Program-made: the position numbers and the translations under genes
DNA from: Tridacna crocea
Lineage: Eukaryota > Mollusca > Bivalvia > Cardiida > Cardiidae
Reading direction: 5' to 3'
Length of the DNA stretch: 64,000 nucleotides
Assembly: GCA_943736015.1 (NCBI GenBank)
Contig: OX031064.1
Span: 41,653,361 to 41,717,360 of the forward strand
The notes under the pieces: model-generated
Database searches by the model: none
Told to the model about the DNA's origin: nothing
The model's input: only the letters and a program-made list of their open reading frames with translations
Shown here: piece after piece, positions 45,601 to 58,224 of the stretch
Layout: each line of letters opens with the position of its first letter
Numbering within the stretch: position 1 is the stretch's first letter

Positions 45601-46470
45601 AGTAGTTTTGTAGTTGTTTGATTTATTCTTGCTTTCTTGTCGTCATTTTGATTAAATGACATTATCAACAGATCGTCTTAGTATTTTAATTTAACCTTCA
45701 ATATTGCCTCACAAATGAACGAACGCCAGATGTGTATAATTATCCGAGAAGGGAATTGAACCTAAATAATCTGGAATGGACAGCTGCTACTCAGAGACAG
45801 GGACGATTCAAATACAAGGTACAAGTTGAAAATGATGTAAAAAGAATTAAGATATTACCATCTTAACGCTTCTAGTGCAACATGGAATCAAATTTCTTTT
45901 TTGAAAGATTATATTGATACATTATTTTGCACATTTCTAACCGACATGAAATTCCTTCGATGTGTATCTTGAAAATATGTGTTGAAACTTTTGTTAGTTT
46001 ACCACGGTCCAGGTCGACACCGACGGAAAACACTTTCTATTTTTACATATATGAAAGTAATTCGCTCATTTACATACCGGAAATATACCGGAAATATACA
46101 GACTAAAGCTTCAAACATAGCGTTCGAAGAAGACATTATTTGATTCAATGGTAAAACCTATCCTCTGTTTTGCCTCTGACATCTGGGGTTATGAATATAG
46201 TCAGTCTGTTGAAAAGGTTCACATTGATTCCGTTCATGTCTATCTTGAAACTATTTTTTGATACTTTCGTTTGTTTTCTAAAAAGGGAGGTAATTATTAT
46301 CCCTTTTTCAATTGAGAATATAGTGGTTTTAGATTTATAAATGATAATTCAAAGAAGGAAAAAATGGAAAAAATGAAAAGGTGAAAGTAGTTCAATAATA
46401 CTCATTTTTAATTATAGCTAATTTTGCATGATGATATTTTAGTAGAAATAGCTGTTTTCCATTACACAGG
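45601..46470. other. No gene; inverted MITE-C part at 45965-46145
   Basis: CCACGGTCCAGGTCGACACC, TCATTTACATACC and CTTCAAACATAGCG are the reverse complement of the right part of MITE-C (53640-53760). The rest is AT-rich. Confidence 0.5.
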
Positions 46471-47382
46471 TCTTACCCTAATCAAAGTAGCGCTGATTTT
46501 TTGGCATTAACTGAATGCGGAAGATACCCTATAGCAGTTACCTATATTTCACAGTGTATTAAGTATTGGCTCAAATTAACAGAAATGTCAAATAATAGAT
46601 ACCCAAAACAGTGCTATGATATGCTTAGGATATTAGATGAAAGTGGAAGAGTAACATGGGCATCAAAAATTAGACAAGTACTATTTGAGTATGGATTTGG
46701 ATTTGTTTGGATATCTAACGGTGTAGGTGACTCTCAGCAATTTCTAAAAACTTTCAAAGAACGTTTAATTGACTGTTCTAATCAATGGTTGCATGAGAAA
46801 ATTACTAACTCACCAAGCTAAACATTACAAACATTTTTATTTTTCCTTAACGTAGAGAAATATCTGTTAACAGACAAGTCTTCGCAAAGTCGCCGCATAT
46901 TATCTAATTTTAGATGTTGTAGTCATACTTTGAATGTAGAAATAGGTAGGCATAAAAGTATTGACTATAACTTTAGATTTTGTGACTCATGTTTGAAACG
47001 TAACGTGTTCGTAATAGAAGATGAATTTCTCTTCCTATTGAATTGTCCTCAATATGACGAACTACGAAGTCTTTATTTTGTTGATGAGTGGAAAAATGCA
47101 TATCCAACAATAACTTTGTTTTATAAAATCATGTCTGAAAACAAAGAAATAAACATGAAACAACTTGCTAAATACCTAATAGAAGCATTTAAATTAAAAA
47201 GAACCAAGTCTGAAAATAAACCAGTTTCTAAAGCTTCCTGTATTATACAAGTATGTTTATACATATTTCTAAATTATTATTATATTATTATTACTATTAT
47301 TATTATTTTAATCTGGAAAACAACGGAAATCTATTGCAATCTCGTTTGTTTTAGCCAGACTGTGTTTCAGTGTTGTAGATAG
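46471..47382 (+). pseudogene. Non-LTR retrotransposon ORF2-like C-terminus, one stop
   Basis: One continuous reading frame broken only by TAA at 46819-46821. The first part reads ECGRYPIAV...CIKYWLKLTEM...NRYPKQCYDMLRILDESG and YGFGFVWISNGVG; the second reads LNVEKYLLTDKSSQSRRILS, FRCCSHTLNVEIGRHKS, FCDSCLKRNVFVIEDEF and LLNCPQYDELR. These are typical of the region after the reverse transcriptase domain in LINE-like proteins common in mollusc genomes: a CxxC pair and an IEDEF-x-(F/L)LxC-P-x-Y stretch. The similar part ends near 47240; the tail to the stop at 47382 is low-complexity Ile/Tyr. Upstream domains (endonuclease, RT) are absent, as in a 5'-truncated copy. The preceding CATTACACAG could be chance or a splice acceptor. 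Exact clade not determined. Confidence 0.72.
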
Positions 47383-48133
<751 letters not shown>

Positions 48134-49008
48134 TTTTTTAGCTCACCTGAGCACAAGGTGCTCAAGGGGAGCTTTTAGGATCACCCGGTGTCCGTCGTCC
48201 GTCGTGCGTCAGTGCGTCGTGCGTCGTCAACAATTCTTCAAACATCAACTCCTCCTAAACCGCTGGGCCAATTTGGACCAAACTTGGCTGGAATGTTCAT
48301 TGGGAGGTCCTCTTTAAAAATTGTTCTCAGAATTTGATTCCGTCAAAACTCTGGTTGCCATGGCAACGAAATGGAATTTTTTAGGACATTCTTTAAAAAT
48401 CTTCTCTGAAACTGTTAGCCAGATTTTAAAATAATTTCACAGAGATGTTCCTTGGGTGACCCTTTTCAAAAATGTCTGCGAAATTTTGATCCGTCAAGAA
48501 ATATGGCTCTGGTGAATGGGGGCTTCTTGCACTATACAGAAATGAAGAAATTCTTAAAAATTCTTCTTCTCTGAAACCACTGGTCAGATTTTGAAATAAT
48601 TTCACAGAGATGTTCCTTGGGTGACCCTTTTCAAAATTTGTTCGTGAAATTTTGATAGGTCAAGAAACATGGCTCTGGTGAATGGGGGCTACTTGCGCTA
48701 TAGGGAAATGAAGAAATTCTTAAAAATTCTTCTTCTCTGAAATGGCTTGTCAGATTTTGGAAAATTTTCACAGAGATATTCCTTGTGTGACCCTTTTCAA
48801 AAATTGTTCGTGAAAGTTTGATTCGTCGAGAAACATTGCTCTGGCAACGAAATGGAATTTTTTACTTGCACTATATGGAAATGAAGAAATTCTTGAAAAT
48901 TCTTCTTCTCTGAAACTGCGGGTCAGATTTTGAAAGGACTTTTACAGGTGACCTTTTAAAAATTGCTCTGCAAAATGATGATTTTGTTTCCAGTGTTTCA
49001 ATACCTTC
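48134..49008 (+). mobile_element. AGCTC-head element, 3'-truncated
   Basis: TTTTTTAGCTCACCTGAGCAC-AAG-GTGCTCAAGG head hairpin, GTGTCCGTCGTCCGTCGTGC, then three to four copies of the same 167-bp unit as at 35640 (GGTGAATGGGGGCT...). It stops near TTCAATACC without the CCTCTTG tail. Confidence 0.75.
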
Positions 49009-49029
49009 ATCATGTTCTGGCGCGAAATC

Positions 49030-49130
49030 TAAAAATACCTTAAGGGGTTGCATAGCCTTTTAAGGGGACACAATCAAAATGTTTTACTCTTGTAATTTCA
49101 TGATTCTTAATTATTGATGATTTGTATTGT
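49030..49130 (-). repeat. MITE-C fragment, inverted
   Basis: CTTAAGGGGTTGCATAGCCT, TTTCATGATTCTTAATTATT and GATGATTTGTATTG are the reverse complement of the MITE-C left part. It sits exactly between two AGCTC-head elements. Confidence 0.65.
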
Positions 49131-50812
49131 TTTTAGCTCACTTCAGCACGAAGTGCTCAAGGTGAGCTATTGTGATTGGTCAACATCCGTCCGTTCGCCC
49201 GCCCGTTCACAATTACAAAGAATCTTCTCCTCGTAAACTTACAATCAGATTTCAATCAAACTTCACAGAAATGATACCTAGGTGATGCACTTTCAAAATA
49301 CTTCAAAGATGATTTGAATTCCATGAAGAACTCTGGTTGCAATGGGAACCGAGAGAAAAAAACCTCCTCGTCCAAAACTGTAAGGGCTAAAGCTTTCGTA
49401 TTTTGCATGTAGCATCATCTAATGGCCTTCTACCAATATACTTCAAATTTAGGCCCTAGTATTGAAAATAGCCCTATGTTGTGGGTTCTCGGATTTCACA
49501 TAGAAATAAAGAAGGAAATCTATAACAATATTCTTGTCCTAAACCGTAAGGACTAGAGCTCTCATATATGGCATATAGCATCATCTAGTGGCCCTTACTG
49601 AAATACTTCTAATTATGGCCCTAGTGCGGAAATTGGCCCTTTGTTGTGGGGTCTCGGATTTCACAAAGATATAAAGAGGGAAATCTTAGATAATTTTCCC
49701 GTCCCAAACCTAAGGCTGGAGCTTTCATTTTTGGCATGCAGCATCATCTAGTGGCCCTCTACCAAAATACTTCAAATTATGCCCCCTGTGTGAAAATAAA
49801 CCCTATTTTGTTGGCCTCAGATTTCACATAGAGACAAAGAAGGAAATATTGTTCCAAATGGTAATGGCCAGAGATTTCATGTTTAGCATGTAGCATCATC
49901 TAGTGGCTCTCTACCAAAATACTTCAAATGATGTCCCTGATGTAAAGAATTGGCCCTATGTTGCGGGTCTCGGATTTCACATGGCGATAAAGAAGGAAAT
50001 CTTTAAATATCTCTTTGTCCTAAACGGTAATGGCCAAAGCTTTCTAACTTGGCATGTAGCATTATCTAGTGGGCCTCTACCAACATACCTCAAACTATGG
50101 CCTTAGTATTGAAAATAGGCCTATGTTGTGGGTTCTCGAATTTCACATAGTGATAAAGAAGGAAATCTTAGAAAATCTTATTCTCCCAAACCATAAGGGC
50201 TAGAGCTTTCGTATTTGGCATGTAGCATCATCTAGTGGCCCTTTACCAAGATACTCCAAATCATGGTCTTGGTATGAAAGTTAGCCCTATGTTGTTGATC
50301 TCAGATTTCACATAGAGATAAAGAGGGAAATCATTAAAAATCTTCTTGTGAGCGCACTAGAAACCACATTTCTTGCTAAACCGAATTGAAAATTGGTCAG
50401 AATGTCTGTCTCGATAAAATCTCACATGGGTCTGCATTTAATGCTGATTCGGAATATAACTTTGTCATCTCGAGTCAGAACGACTTCAAAATTGATATGC
50501 ATGTTTGTTGCGATATTAGAGAGTACTGTATTTAAGAGCAATAACTCTGCCTAGAATGGATTTTGAGTAATTCCACTTTGATCTTCATTTTAATAATACT
50601 AGTTGCTTGTTCAGAGTGGAATTTTGAAGTCTCAAGTCAAATTGTTTGTTTCATTGCCTGCCCTTTGCAACTATTCTACCTCCTTGACAACTGGCGCTGG
50701 AATTGCATATCTTGCGACAATTTGCCGCTCTTGTTTCACCATCATTTGCTCTTGAACATCAATATTTGGAAATTATCTTTGCGATATAGGACCATCATGG
50801 TCCCCTTGTTTT
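49131..50812 (+). mobile_element. AGCTC-head element with 150-167 bp repeats
   Basis: Perfect-looking head hairpin AGCTCACTTCAGCAC-GAA-GTGCTCAAGGTGAGCT (49135-49168). The body repeats GCATGTAGCATCATCTAGTGG-like words at about 49416, 49581, 49744, 49897, 50061 and 50228. The tail is CCATCATGGTCCCCTTGTTT. The unit differs from that at 35640, so head and tail are conserved while the core is swapped. Confidence 0.8.
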
Positions 50813-51464
50813 ATATATATATATCCTTAATTCAGTGACATGTGAAAAATCTAAATACCCATCTTTAAGGATCCACGAGTATATGATTTTGCTTATTAGC
50901 ATCATGAATCTCGGAGACACATTAAGCCTCCTATTGTCAGAGTACGGCTCATTTTTTCTATCAAAAGATTTTCATAATTATCAATTTGGATTCCTGTACC
51001 CTCCTTCGTTCCACTTTATTCTTTACAAATCTATAGGTTTGAGAACTGACAGTTTACGTTTGAATGAACTGATAAACATTAAATATTTTCATGTATACAT
51101 TTATTTATGTTGACTGTGAATGAATAATTTATAAGCCGGGGGAATTAAAGTTTGGGTCATGTATTTAACCTATATGTCACGTATTACGACCCCCAGACAC
51201 ACATTTGCAAAGGGGATAGATTGAAATTGGCTGTCTGATCTAAATGTGCAACCCTCGATACAAAAGTGAATTCAGAGGTTTTCTGTTTTCATTTGTTGAA
51301 AAAAACGACCGAGGAGAAACAACAATAGGTTAGTTCTTTGTGAATAATGTTAAATATCTGGTTTTTTTTCTGTACGTCTTAAACAAACAACAAAATTACA
51401 GACTTGTCTAAATTGGTAGAATTTGCAGGTTAATAAAATATTCCTAAAATGATGGGGTTCGTCA
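50813..51464. other. No gene recognised
   Basis: The 92-codon plus frame at 50835-51113 has no recognisable feature. No repeat ends seen. Confidence 0.4.
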
Positions 51465-51738
51465 TTAACCCTTTACCAAACTATTCCTTGTTTTTACGAG
51501 CCTGAAGAAAAAGCCTTTGAAAACATTGTGGGGAAAAGGAGAAAATTCTGGTAAGCGGCATTTTCTCCTTTTCCACAATGTTTTCAAAAGGCTTCCCAAA
51601 ACAAACTCCAATATTTGAATCACATTAATTTTGTTGTCTACAAACACTTCCAATTTTAGAAGAGTCGACAATTTTGTTGTCTACAAACACTTTCAATTTT
51701 AGAAGAGTCGACAATTTTGTCCTCTAGTAAAGGGTTAA
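51465..51738 (-). repeat. MITE-A copy with 52-bp tandem duplication
   Basis: TTAACCCTTTACCAAACTATTCC at the left and TAGTAAAGGGTTAA at the right. The word TTTTGTTGTCTACAAACACT through AGAAGAGTCGACAA occurs twice in a row (about 51627-51720), lengthening this copy. Confidence 0.82.
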
Positions 51739-51925
51739 CACGGTGGACAACCAGGAAAATGTTGACGGATCAGCCGTCTGATCTTGGTAAACAACCATCC
51801 ATACCAAAATCCGCTTGACAGTTTTCTCCTTTTGTTTGTCATTAATAAACGCGAAAGGCGAGAAACCACAATAATGAATTCCTTTACATAATTTCCTAAG
51901 TTTTTTTCCTCAAGTCTTAAAGACC

Positions 51926-52137
51926 TTAACATAACGACAAAATTTTAGACTTTGCCAAATCAAAGAATTTTGCAGATGACACGTTAAAAGTGGGTAGAAT
52001 AATGAGGTTTGTCCTTGATATGGTAGAAAACATTGGATTAAAGAAATGCTAGTGGCCAAGGATTGTTCTTCTTTCACAATGCTTCCCTTTGCCTTCTTGT
52101 TCTTATGCTTAAAACGTGGGATATGTGGCAAAGAGCA
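51926..52137 (+). repeat. MITE-A copy, worn
   Basis: TTAACATAACGACAAAATTT at the left and ATATGTGGCAAAGAGCACC at the right; the central palindrome is degraded (AATGCTAGTGGCC). Confidence 0.68.
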
Positions 52138-52330
52138 CCAATCTTGTTCTACTATGTTACTATATTGGTTTTAGAAATTGTTGTCAGTGGATAAAGATCA
52201 GACATCAATGAATTTGATTGAGATTTTTATCTTACATTGTCAGATATTCGGTGGGATTTCATGGTTAGGGAAAAAACGTCATAAAAATTACTACAATTTC
52301 TGTAGGGTTTTTGTCACTGACATGGCTTTT

Positions 52331-52525
52331 GTAAACTCTATCAAACGACAAAATTTTAGACTGGTCCAAATTCAAATGATGGAATTTGTCTATGAAAGGG
52401 CAAAAAAACATTTAGGGCAAAGAAAGAAATACTGTTTACCAGGATTTCCTCTTTCTCCCACAATGTTTGCAAAAGGTGTCTTCCTCACAGTCTTTAGAAC
52501 TCAGGATTGCGTGGTAAAAGTTTTA
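52331..52525 (+). repeat. MITE-A copy, worn
   Basis: GTAAACTCTATCAAACGACA at the left and GCGTGGTAAAAGTTTTAC at the right. It lies within an otherwise unbroken 142-codon frame (52178-52606) that therefore mixes repeat and unique sequence and is not credible as a gene. Confidence 0.62.
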
Positions 52526-52694
52526 CACAAATTGAGCACCCTACGTATTAAAGAATTCATTTGCCAAAGTTGTTATTCTGGGAAGCACAGGCTGAGATCA
52601 GACTGAACCTCTGCTAGAATGAATATTAAAATGTCACAGAGGTATGATTTTCAGCCGAATTTTCTTTTCAGCCATCATATGAAGTTGGTATGTT

Positions 52695-52922
52695 TTAACT
52701 CTTTCCCAAACGACAAACTTTTGGACTAGACCAAATTGAAAGCATTTGCAGACGACAATTCAACTCTTGCTGAAAAGATGATTTCTGTCTATGATAGGGT
52801 GGAAAGCATTGTGGGAAAAGGAGAAAATGCTGTTACCAGCATTTTCTCCTTTTCCCACAATGTTTTCTAAAGGCTACTATTCCAGACCCGTAAAAACCAG
52901 GGATTGTTTGGGAAAGGGTTAA
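52695..52922 (+). repeat. MITE-A copy, well preserved
   Basis: TTAACTCTTTCCCAAACGAC and GTTTGGGAAAGGGTTAA, both ends of the CCC/GGG variant, with intact GGGAAAAGGAGAAAATGCTG and its inverted partner. One of the cleanest copies in the window. Confidence 0.9.
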
Positions 52923-52996
52923 TTTGGCAACGAAAAAATGAAACTGCAGCAAAGGAAAGGGTAAGATTACGAATGACTGTCAAAGTGGATTACTAT

Positions 52997-53339
52997 TTAA
53001 CCCCTTGCTAAATAATTCAGTGTTTCTATACCCCTAGGAGGAAGACTTTTGAAAGTATTTTAGAAAAGATAAGAAATGCTGCGCAAGAAATTTCGATGTT
53101 CCAGTATGAGATAATGATATGGATAGGTGCACTGGTCGGCGTAAAATGAATGAAATAATGTTGAAAGGGCATCAGCCGTCAAACAAACGAATTCTAAGAG
53201 GAGAAAGATTAACGCTAAGGTGCTTTTCAAGGGCATTCTGAATATTGAAAAAGCTGATTTCGATATTAGGAATTCTGACTGGAGAACAAGGAACATTTTA
53301 TCCAATCAGATTGCTACTTTAGAAATTTAAATTTAGAAA
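52997..53339 (-). repeat. MITE-A left half, then nothing
   Basis: TTAACCCCTTGCTAAATAATTC to AAATGCTGCGC (52997-53090) is a truncated MITE-A. The rest is AT-rich; the short frame at 53060-53305 is not recognisable. Confidence 0.55.
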
Positions 53340-53815
53340 TCGAAATATGTATTTAAAGGAGGGTATTTAGAATTTTCACATCACACCAATTTAAATATAA
53401 ATATTTATGATTGAAATTTATATGAAAAAACAATACAAATCATCAATAAGTAAGAATCATAAAATTACAAAAACAAAATTATTTTGATGGTATTCCCTTA
53501 AAAGGCTACGTAGCCTCTTAAGCTATTTTCAGATTTCGTGCCAAAAATAAAAAAAAAAGCATTGTGGGAATAATGGCACGTGACTTATGACGCTTAAATT
53601 CCATAACATAACAGACATGTAATTATTTTTCATAATATCCTCTTCAGACGCTATGTTCGAAGCTTCGTCGGTGTATTTAAGGTACGTATGTAAATGAACG
53701 AGTTGCTCATGTAAAAATAGAACGTGTTTCCCGTTGGTGTCGACCTGGACCGTAGTAAATCTTTAATTTCTTTTGTTGTCGACTGCCGGGCTTTTATGAA
53801 TGAAAATTGATAGAT
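53340..53815 (+). repeat. MITE-C copy, near full length
   Basis: Contains the palindrome CTTAAAAGGCTACGTAGCCTCTTAAG, CATTGTGGGAATAATGGCAC, TTCCATAACATAACAGACAT, GCTATGTTCGAAGCTTCGTC and GGTGTCGACCTGGACCGTAG. It aligns with 58116-58590 along its length. Confidence 0.78.
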
Positions 53816-54615
53816 TTTGGGAGTATAAGCATGATTTTTTTGTCCTTTTGTAAAATTTTAGTCTCAAAGTCTGAAGGGTCACTTTTAACTTTGATCAGCT
53901 TGTGAGTATTTTTTTCCAAATTGTTTTTTTTTTCTTTGAGCTGTCATGTCCTATCCCGATAATCATGACAGTTGTTCGGAATGTTTTTCTGTATGGTACC
54001 TCAGACGTGTCTTAAAATGGGCTATCCCGGATAAAACAGCCATCGTGGCCGCCTTGTCTCTTTTTTTTTTTTTACAGAAATCTCTTTACGCTATAGGGAC
54101 GTTAAATACGGGATTGTTTTGTAAAGGGTTGTAAATGCGCGTTTATCTGGGCTTTGCTTTCGTATAAGTGTGTGTGTGAAGGAGGTAGTGGGGGGAAGGG
54201 GCGGGGAGAGGGGGGAAGCGTTATATTTCGGCACCAAAATTGATTCTTGTATAGAATTTTGAAAGTGGTAGTTGTATAGATACTATAGAGTTTTTAATCG
54301 CTGTCATTCTAACTGTCACACCTTTTTATTAATCTGGTGGGAAATCATAAAATGAATCTTGGAGCAAAGTCTCCATTGATCAATGTGTTTAAAGATAGAG
54401 GAAAAAGCATGATATAGGATGTTCAATCAGTTACCATACAATCCCTTAACATAACCATTCTGGCGAGGTAAGCTGTCGAAAACATTGTGCGATGAAGAGA
54501 AAATGATGATTACCAACAGTTTCTCCTTTTTACCGCATTATTTTCAACACTTTAAATGACGTAAGTCATCATTTAACAAAATGGTTTGTACATAAAATGT
54601 AAGGACCTTCTCTGT
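53816..54615. other. No gene; MITE-A fragments, G-rich tract
   Basis: MITE-A pieces lie at 54098-54132 (GGATTGTTTTGTAAAGGGTTG) and 54425-54557 (worn left half and centre). A G-rich run occurs at 54189-54216. The 62-codon frame at 53946 is not recognisable. Confidence 0.5.
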
Positions 54616-56090
54616 TTTTAGCTCACCTGAGCACGAAGTGCCCATCATGAGCTATTGTGATCGTGCTGTGTCCGTCGTGCATCTTCCGTCGTCAACTTTT
54701 TACCTTGTGTACGCTCTAGAGGCCCATTTTCAGCCTTATACACATGGAACTAAGTCTGAATGTTTGTCTCAACACAATCTCGGATGAGCACGAAACAGGT
54801 CATGTCAGTTCAAAAACTAGGTCTCTAGGTCTAATCTTAGAAAAATCTAATGTACACTTTAGAGTACACATTTTCTGTCCAATACTCCTGAAAGTTGGTC
54901 AGAATCTTAACCTGGATGATATCTCGGACCTCGGACAAGTTCGAAAATGGATTATGTTGGGTAAAAAACTAGGTCACTGGGTCAAATCTTAGGAAAATCT
55001 TATGTATGCTCTACAGGCCTTTTTACCTTGTATACGCTCTAGAGGCTACATTTTCGATCCGATACACATCAACCTTTATCAGAATGTTTGTCTCAATGGA
55101 ATCTAGGACAGCTGCTTTGAATATAGGTCATGTCAGGTCAAAATAGGTCATTAGGTCAAATCTTAGAAAAAATCTTGTGTACGCTCAGAATGCCACAGTC
55201 CAACACTCTTGAAAATTTGTAAGAATGTTTGCCTTGATGATATCTTGGACAAGTTTGAAAATGGGTCAAGGCAAAAACTAGGTCACCAGATAAAATCTTA
55301 GAAGAACTTTGTGTTGGCTCTCAAGGCCATATTTACAGTCCAAAACTCTTAAAAATTGGTCAGAATGGTTGTCTTGATGATATAAATCAGACGAGTTTAA
55401 AAAAGGGTTTTGTTGGGTCAAAAACTAGTTTAATGGGTCAGATCTTATATAAACCTTGTGTACTCTCTGGAGGACATATTTCAGTCTGATACTCCTTAAA
55501 CTTGTCCAGAATGAATGGTTGTCTTGATCATATCTCAGAGGAGTTTAAAAACGGGTCCTGTGGGGTCAAAAACTAGGTCACTATATCAAAGATTAGAAAA
55601 AAAAACTCTTGTGTACGCTCTTGAAGCCACATTTTTCAGCCTAGTACTATTTAAACTTGGTCAAATTGTTCGTTTTGGTATTGTCTTAAAGAAGTTTTAT
55701 AATGGATAATGTCCGGTCAAAAATTAGGTAACTCGGTTAAGTCTTAGAAAAACCTTTTGTATGCTCTAGAGGCCACATCTTTAGTCCAAAACTCTTGAAA
55801 GTTGGTCAGAATGTTTGAATTGATAATATCTTACAAGAGTTCAAAAATTGGTAATGTCGGATGAAAAACTAGGTCACTAGGTCAATCCTACGAAAACCTT
55901 CTTTACTTTCTAGAGGCCTCATTTTAAATGCAATACTAATGAAACTTGGTCAGAATGGTGGTATTGCACCAGTTTGCAGTTGGCTCATTTCGGATCAATA
56001 AATCATGAAAAAAATTATGGTAGAATGTTTGTTGTAATATCTCTAAAGAGATTGAAAAATGGGTCATGTTTGGTCAAAAGACTCAAGTGG
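54616..56090 (+). mobile_element. AGCTC-head element with about 180-bp repeats
   Basis: Head AGCTCACCTGAGCAC-GAA-GTGCCCATCATGAGCT, then TGTGTCCGTCGTGCATC. Body repeats carry AAACTAGGTCACTAGGTCAA, CTTGTGTACGCTCTAGAGGC and GTCAGAATGTTTGTCTTGATGA-like words at roughly 180-bp spacing, seven or more times. No CCTCTTG tail seen; the right limit is approximate. Confidence 0.72.
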
Positions 56091-56144
56091 GCGATTTCAG
56101 ATGTAAAGAAAGGTATTCGCTTGGAGCGTCATCTATTATGAAAC

Positions 56145-56328
56145 GGCCGGTGTAATGCAGAAAAATGACCCTCCCCTACAAAATGACCCATGGGTCATTT
56201 CTCTACGTAGAATAATGACCCGGGTCATTTCTCTACGTAGAAAAATGACTTCTGTGGTCATTACTCTGAATAGAATAATGACCCGGGTCAGTTTGCAGGA
56301 GAGGGTCATTTCTCTGCATTACACCGGC
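56145..56328. mobile_element. 184-bp TIR element made of palindromic words
   Basis: The left end GGCCGGTGTAATGCAGAAAA continuing ATGACCCTC is inverted at the right end with one mismatch over 28 bp. The interior has perfect palindromes AATGACCCATGGGTCATT and AATGACCCGGGTCATT, and TCTCTACGTAGA twice. No clear target duplication. A short repeated-peptide frame across it is an artefact of these repeats. Confidence 0.82.
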
Positions 56329-56769
56329 CAAAAGTTGACTAACGAGACACCAATGTGTGGCACATGTTCTTTCCAAAGCACAGGGCAGGTGGCCGCTTTT
56401 TCAGTATCTGGCGGCTAAATTAGTACGGATAACTGTTACCAAATGAGATTTTAGTTTTTTATTGGATGTGAGTTCTTTTTTTTCAAAGATGAGGACAATA
56501 CTGGACATTTGAACACACCTGTCGATGTGCAGTAGATAAAGCCTCGTCCTAATTACAACTAGTTTTAAATTTAAATGCTAAACATAAGAAAAATATACTT
56601 TAATTAATCTTTTACACCAGATGTTTGTAACGTGTCCTAAAATAGACACAAAATGGCTGCAAAACATGATAATTTTCAATTTATTCCCGAGATTTACATA
56701 TAATATACGACTTTCAAAAACGCTCGAGGTTATAAAACGTAAATTTGTTCTTGGTTATATGTGTGTCTC
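56329..56769. other. No gene recognised
   Basis: AT-rich interval; nothing supported. Confidence 0.4.
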
Positions 56770-56976
56770 TTAATCCTTAGACTACTGATCGCGACTTGCT
56801 GACTTTTGCGGATTTGTAGATCAAAATCAGACTGCACAGAACATGCAGTCCGATCTTGATCTACACTGTCCGATAAGGAGATATTTTTCTTCAAGGAATG
56901 CATTTAAAATAGCACCATTTGAGTTTTCTTTGGGCTTGAAAAGTTCATTTTAGTTTATTCAGCAGGAGAGGGTTTA
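56770..56976 (+). repeat. MITE-D copy, best preserved
   Basis: TTAATCCTTAGACTACTGATCGCGAC, then ATCAGACTGCACAGAACATG/CAGTCCGATCTTGATCTACA, CTGTCCGATAAGGAGATATT and a right end GAGAGGGTTTAA. TTAA at both ends with AGGGTTTAA/TTAATCCTT inverted suggests a TTAA-targeting MITE, as for MITE-A. Confidence 0.75.
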
Positions 56977-57174
56977 ATATAAATTGTGTTCTGCTGCATG
57001 GCGTTACCTGCCTTTGTTGTATAGGGTCCTCTTTTGATAGTTAACAACATGTCCAAGTTTTAAGTGGCTATCTTCAGCAATAACAGATATATTACAAAAA
57101 TGTCAAAGTTTTTGCTCGACGCCAGCGCCAGGGCTATTACAATACCTTGTCATTTTCTCTAAACACAGCTTAGC
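56977..57174. other. No gene recognised
   Basis: Short interval without supported features. Confidence 0.4.
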
Positions 57175-57368
57175 TTAACCGTTCACCAAACGACAAAATT
57201 TTAGACTGGTCAAAATTGAAAGCACTTGCAGACGACAGAATAAACGTACATGTAACTCAGAAATTAAAATTTGTATCCAGCAGATTCGATAAAATTAGGA
57301 AATGCTGGTTACCAAATTTTTTTCCTTTTCCCACAATGTTTTCAAAAGGCTTCTATCTCAAGATTGTT
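57175..57368 (+). repeat. MITE-A copy, right end missing
   Basis: TTAACCGTTCACCAAACGAC through the core to CAAAAGGCTTCTATCTCAAG, where it meets the sequence at 57369. The normal GTTTGGTAAAGGGTTAA end is absent. Confidence 0.72.
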
Positions 57369-57530
57369 TTGACGATGGTTATGTGGGAAAGCAGCCAGTG
57401 ACTTAGGAAGGGTATATTGTGCCAAATACCGGTTGAGGAAACTCTAGAAAACCATGGAAAACCACTGTCCACTGCGACATGACTGAAACAATGTTATAAA
57501 CAGCGTAAATCAAACTACAGTCATTCTATC
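57369..57530 (+). repeat. Retroposon-like 3' tail, copy 2
   Basis: GACGATGGTTATGTGGGAAAG and CCAGTGACTTAGG...GGTATATTGTGCC, then AAACAATGTTATAAACAGCG. Shares its start with 16240-16392. Probably a truncated SINE or LINE tail joined to the MITE-A next to it. Confidence 0.5.
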
Positions 57531-57551
57531 AATTATACCAGGATATGACAT

Positions 57552-57975
57552 GATTCACAACGTAGAGCCGTGAACAAGTTTCCAAGTCCCCTGCTACCTT
57601 ACCGTACAACGAATTTATTTTACTGCAAACTTTTACCCTTTCAAAGCGTGTTAAGCGAAATTTCCTGTTCTATAATCTCACGAATCGAGTATGCTTACGA
57701 AATAGAAATATCCTTCTGAGTGCCCCAATGCAATGAAAACTTACGTCACTGGGAACTGACGTCAATAAAATGTGCAGTTTGGTGCATAAACGTGCAGTCT
57801 GGTGATCGATCGACGCCACCATTTTGGATGTTGTGTTGCAAGTGTAGTGATGTTTACGGGGCACTCAAAAGGGATACTGGCTTTACGTTGTTTTTCCAGG
57901 GTACATGATATAGATGTTCACGGCATATCAATCAATCAGATCTCGAGAAATTTCTTTGCAGTATAATAATAATTA
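57552..57975 (-). repeat. MITE-G copy, inverted
   Basis: GCCGTGAACAAGTTTCCAAG, TTTTACCCTTTC, ATAATCTCACGAATCGAGTA, AGTGCCCCAATGCAATGAAA, CTGACGTCA and CCATTTTGGATGTTGTGTTG are reverse complements of words in 6090-7000. Confidence 0.78.
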
Positions 57976-58115
57976 TGCTATCTTTCTTGACTTTCAACTT
58001 TATTTTAACATGTTCGAAAATGTGTATGTACCATCAAACGGTTCAAATTTGGTGATGTCTTTTACTTTACTAAATCTTTATTTAGTTTAAAGTTCACTTA
58101 TCAGTTTAAGTCTAC

Positions 58116-58156
58116 ATCTTTAAAGGTGGGTAGTTAGATTTTTCATATCTCACCAA

Positions 58157-58224
<68 letters not shown>

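Noticed and set aside
52178..52606. 142-codon plus frame
   Set aside because: A worn MITE-A copy (52331-52525) forms its middle, so the frame is a chance run through repeat DNA.
56155..56418. Frame with repeated RRIMTRV peptide
   Set aside because: Produced by the palindromic TIR element at 56145-56328 read as protein.
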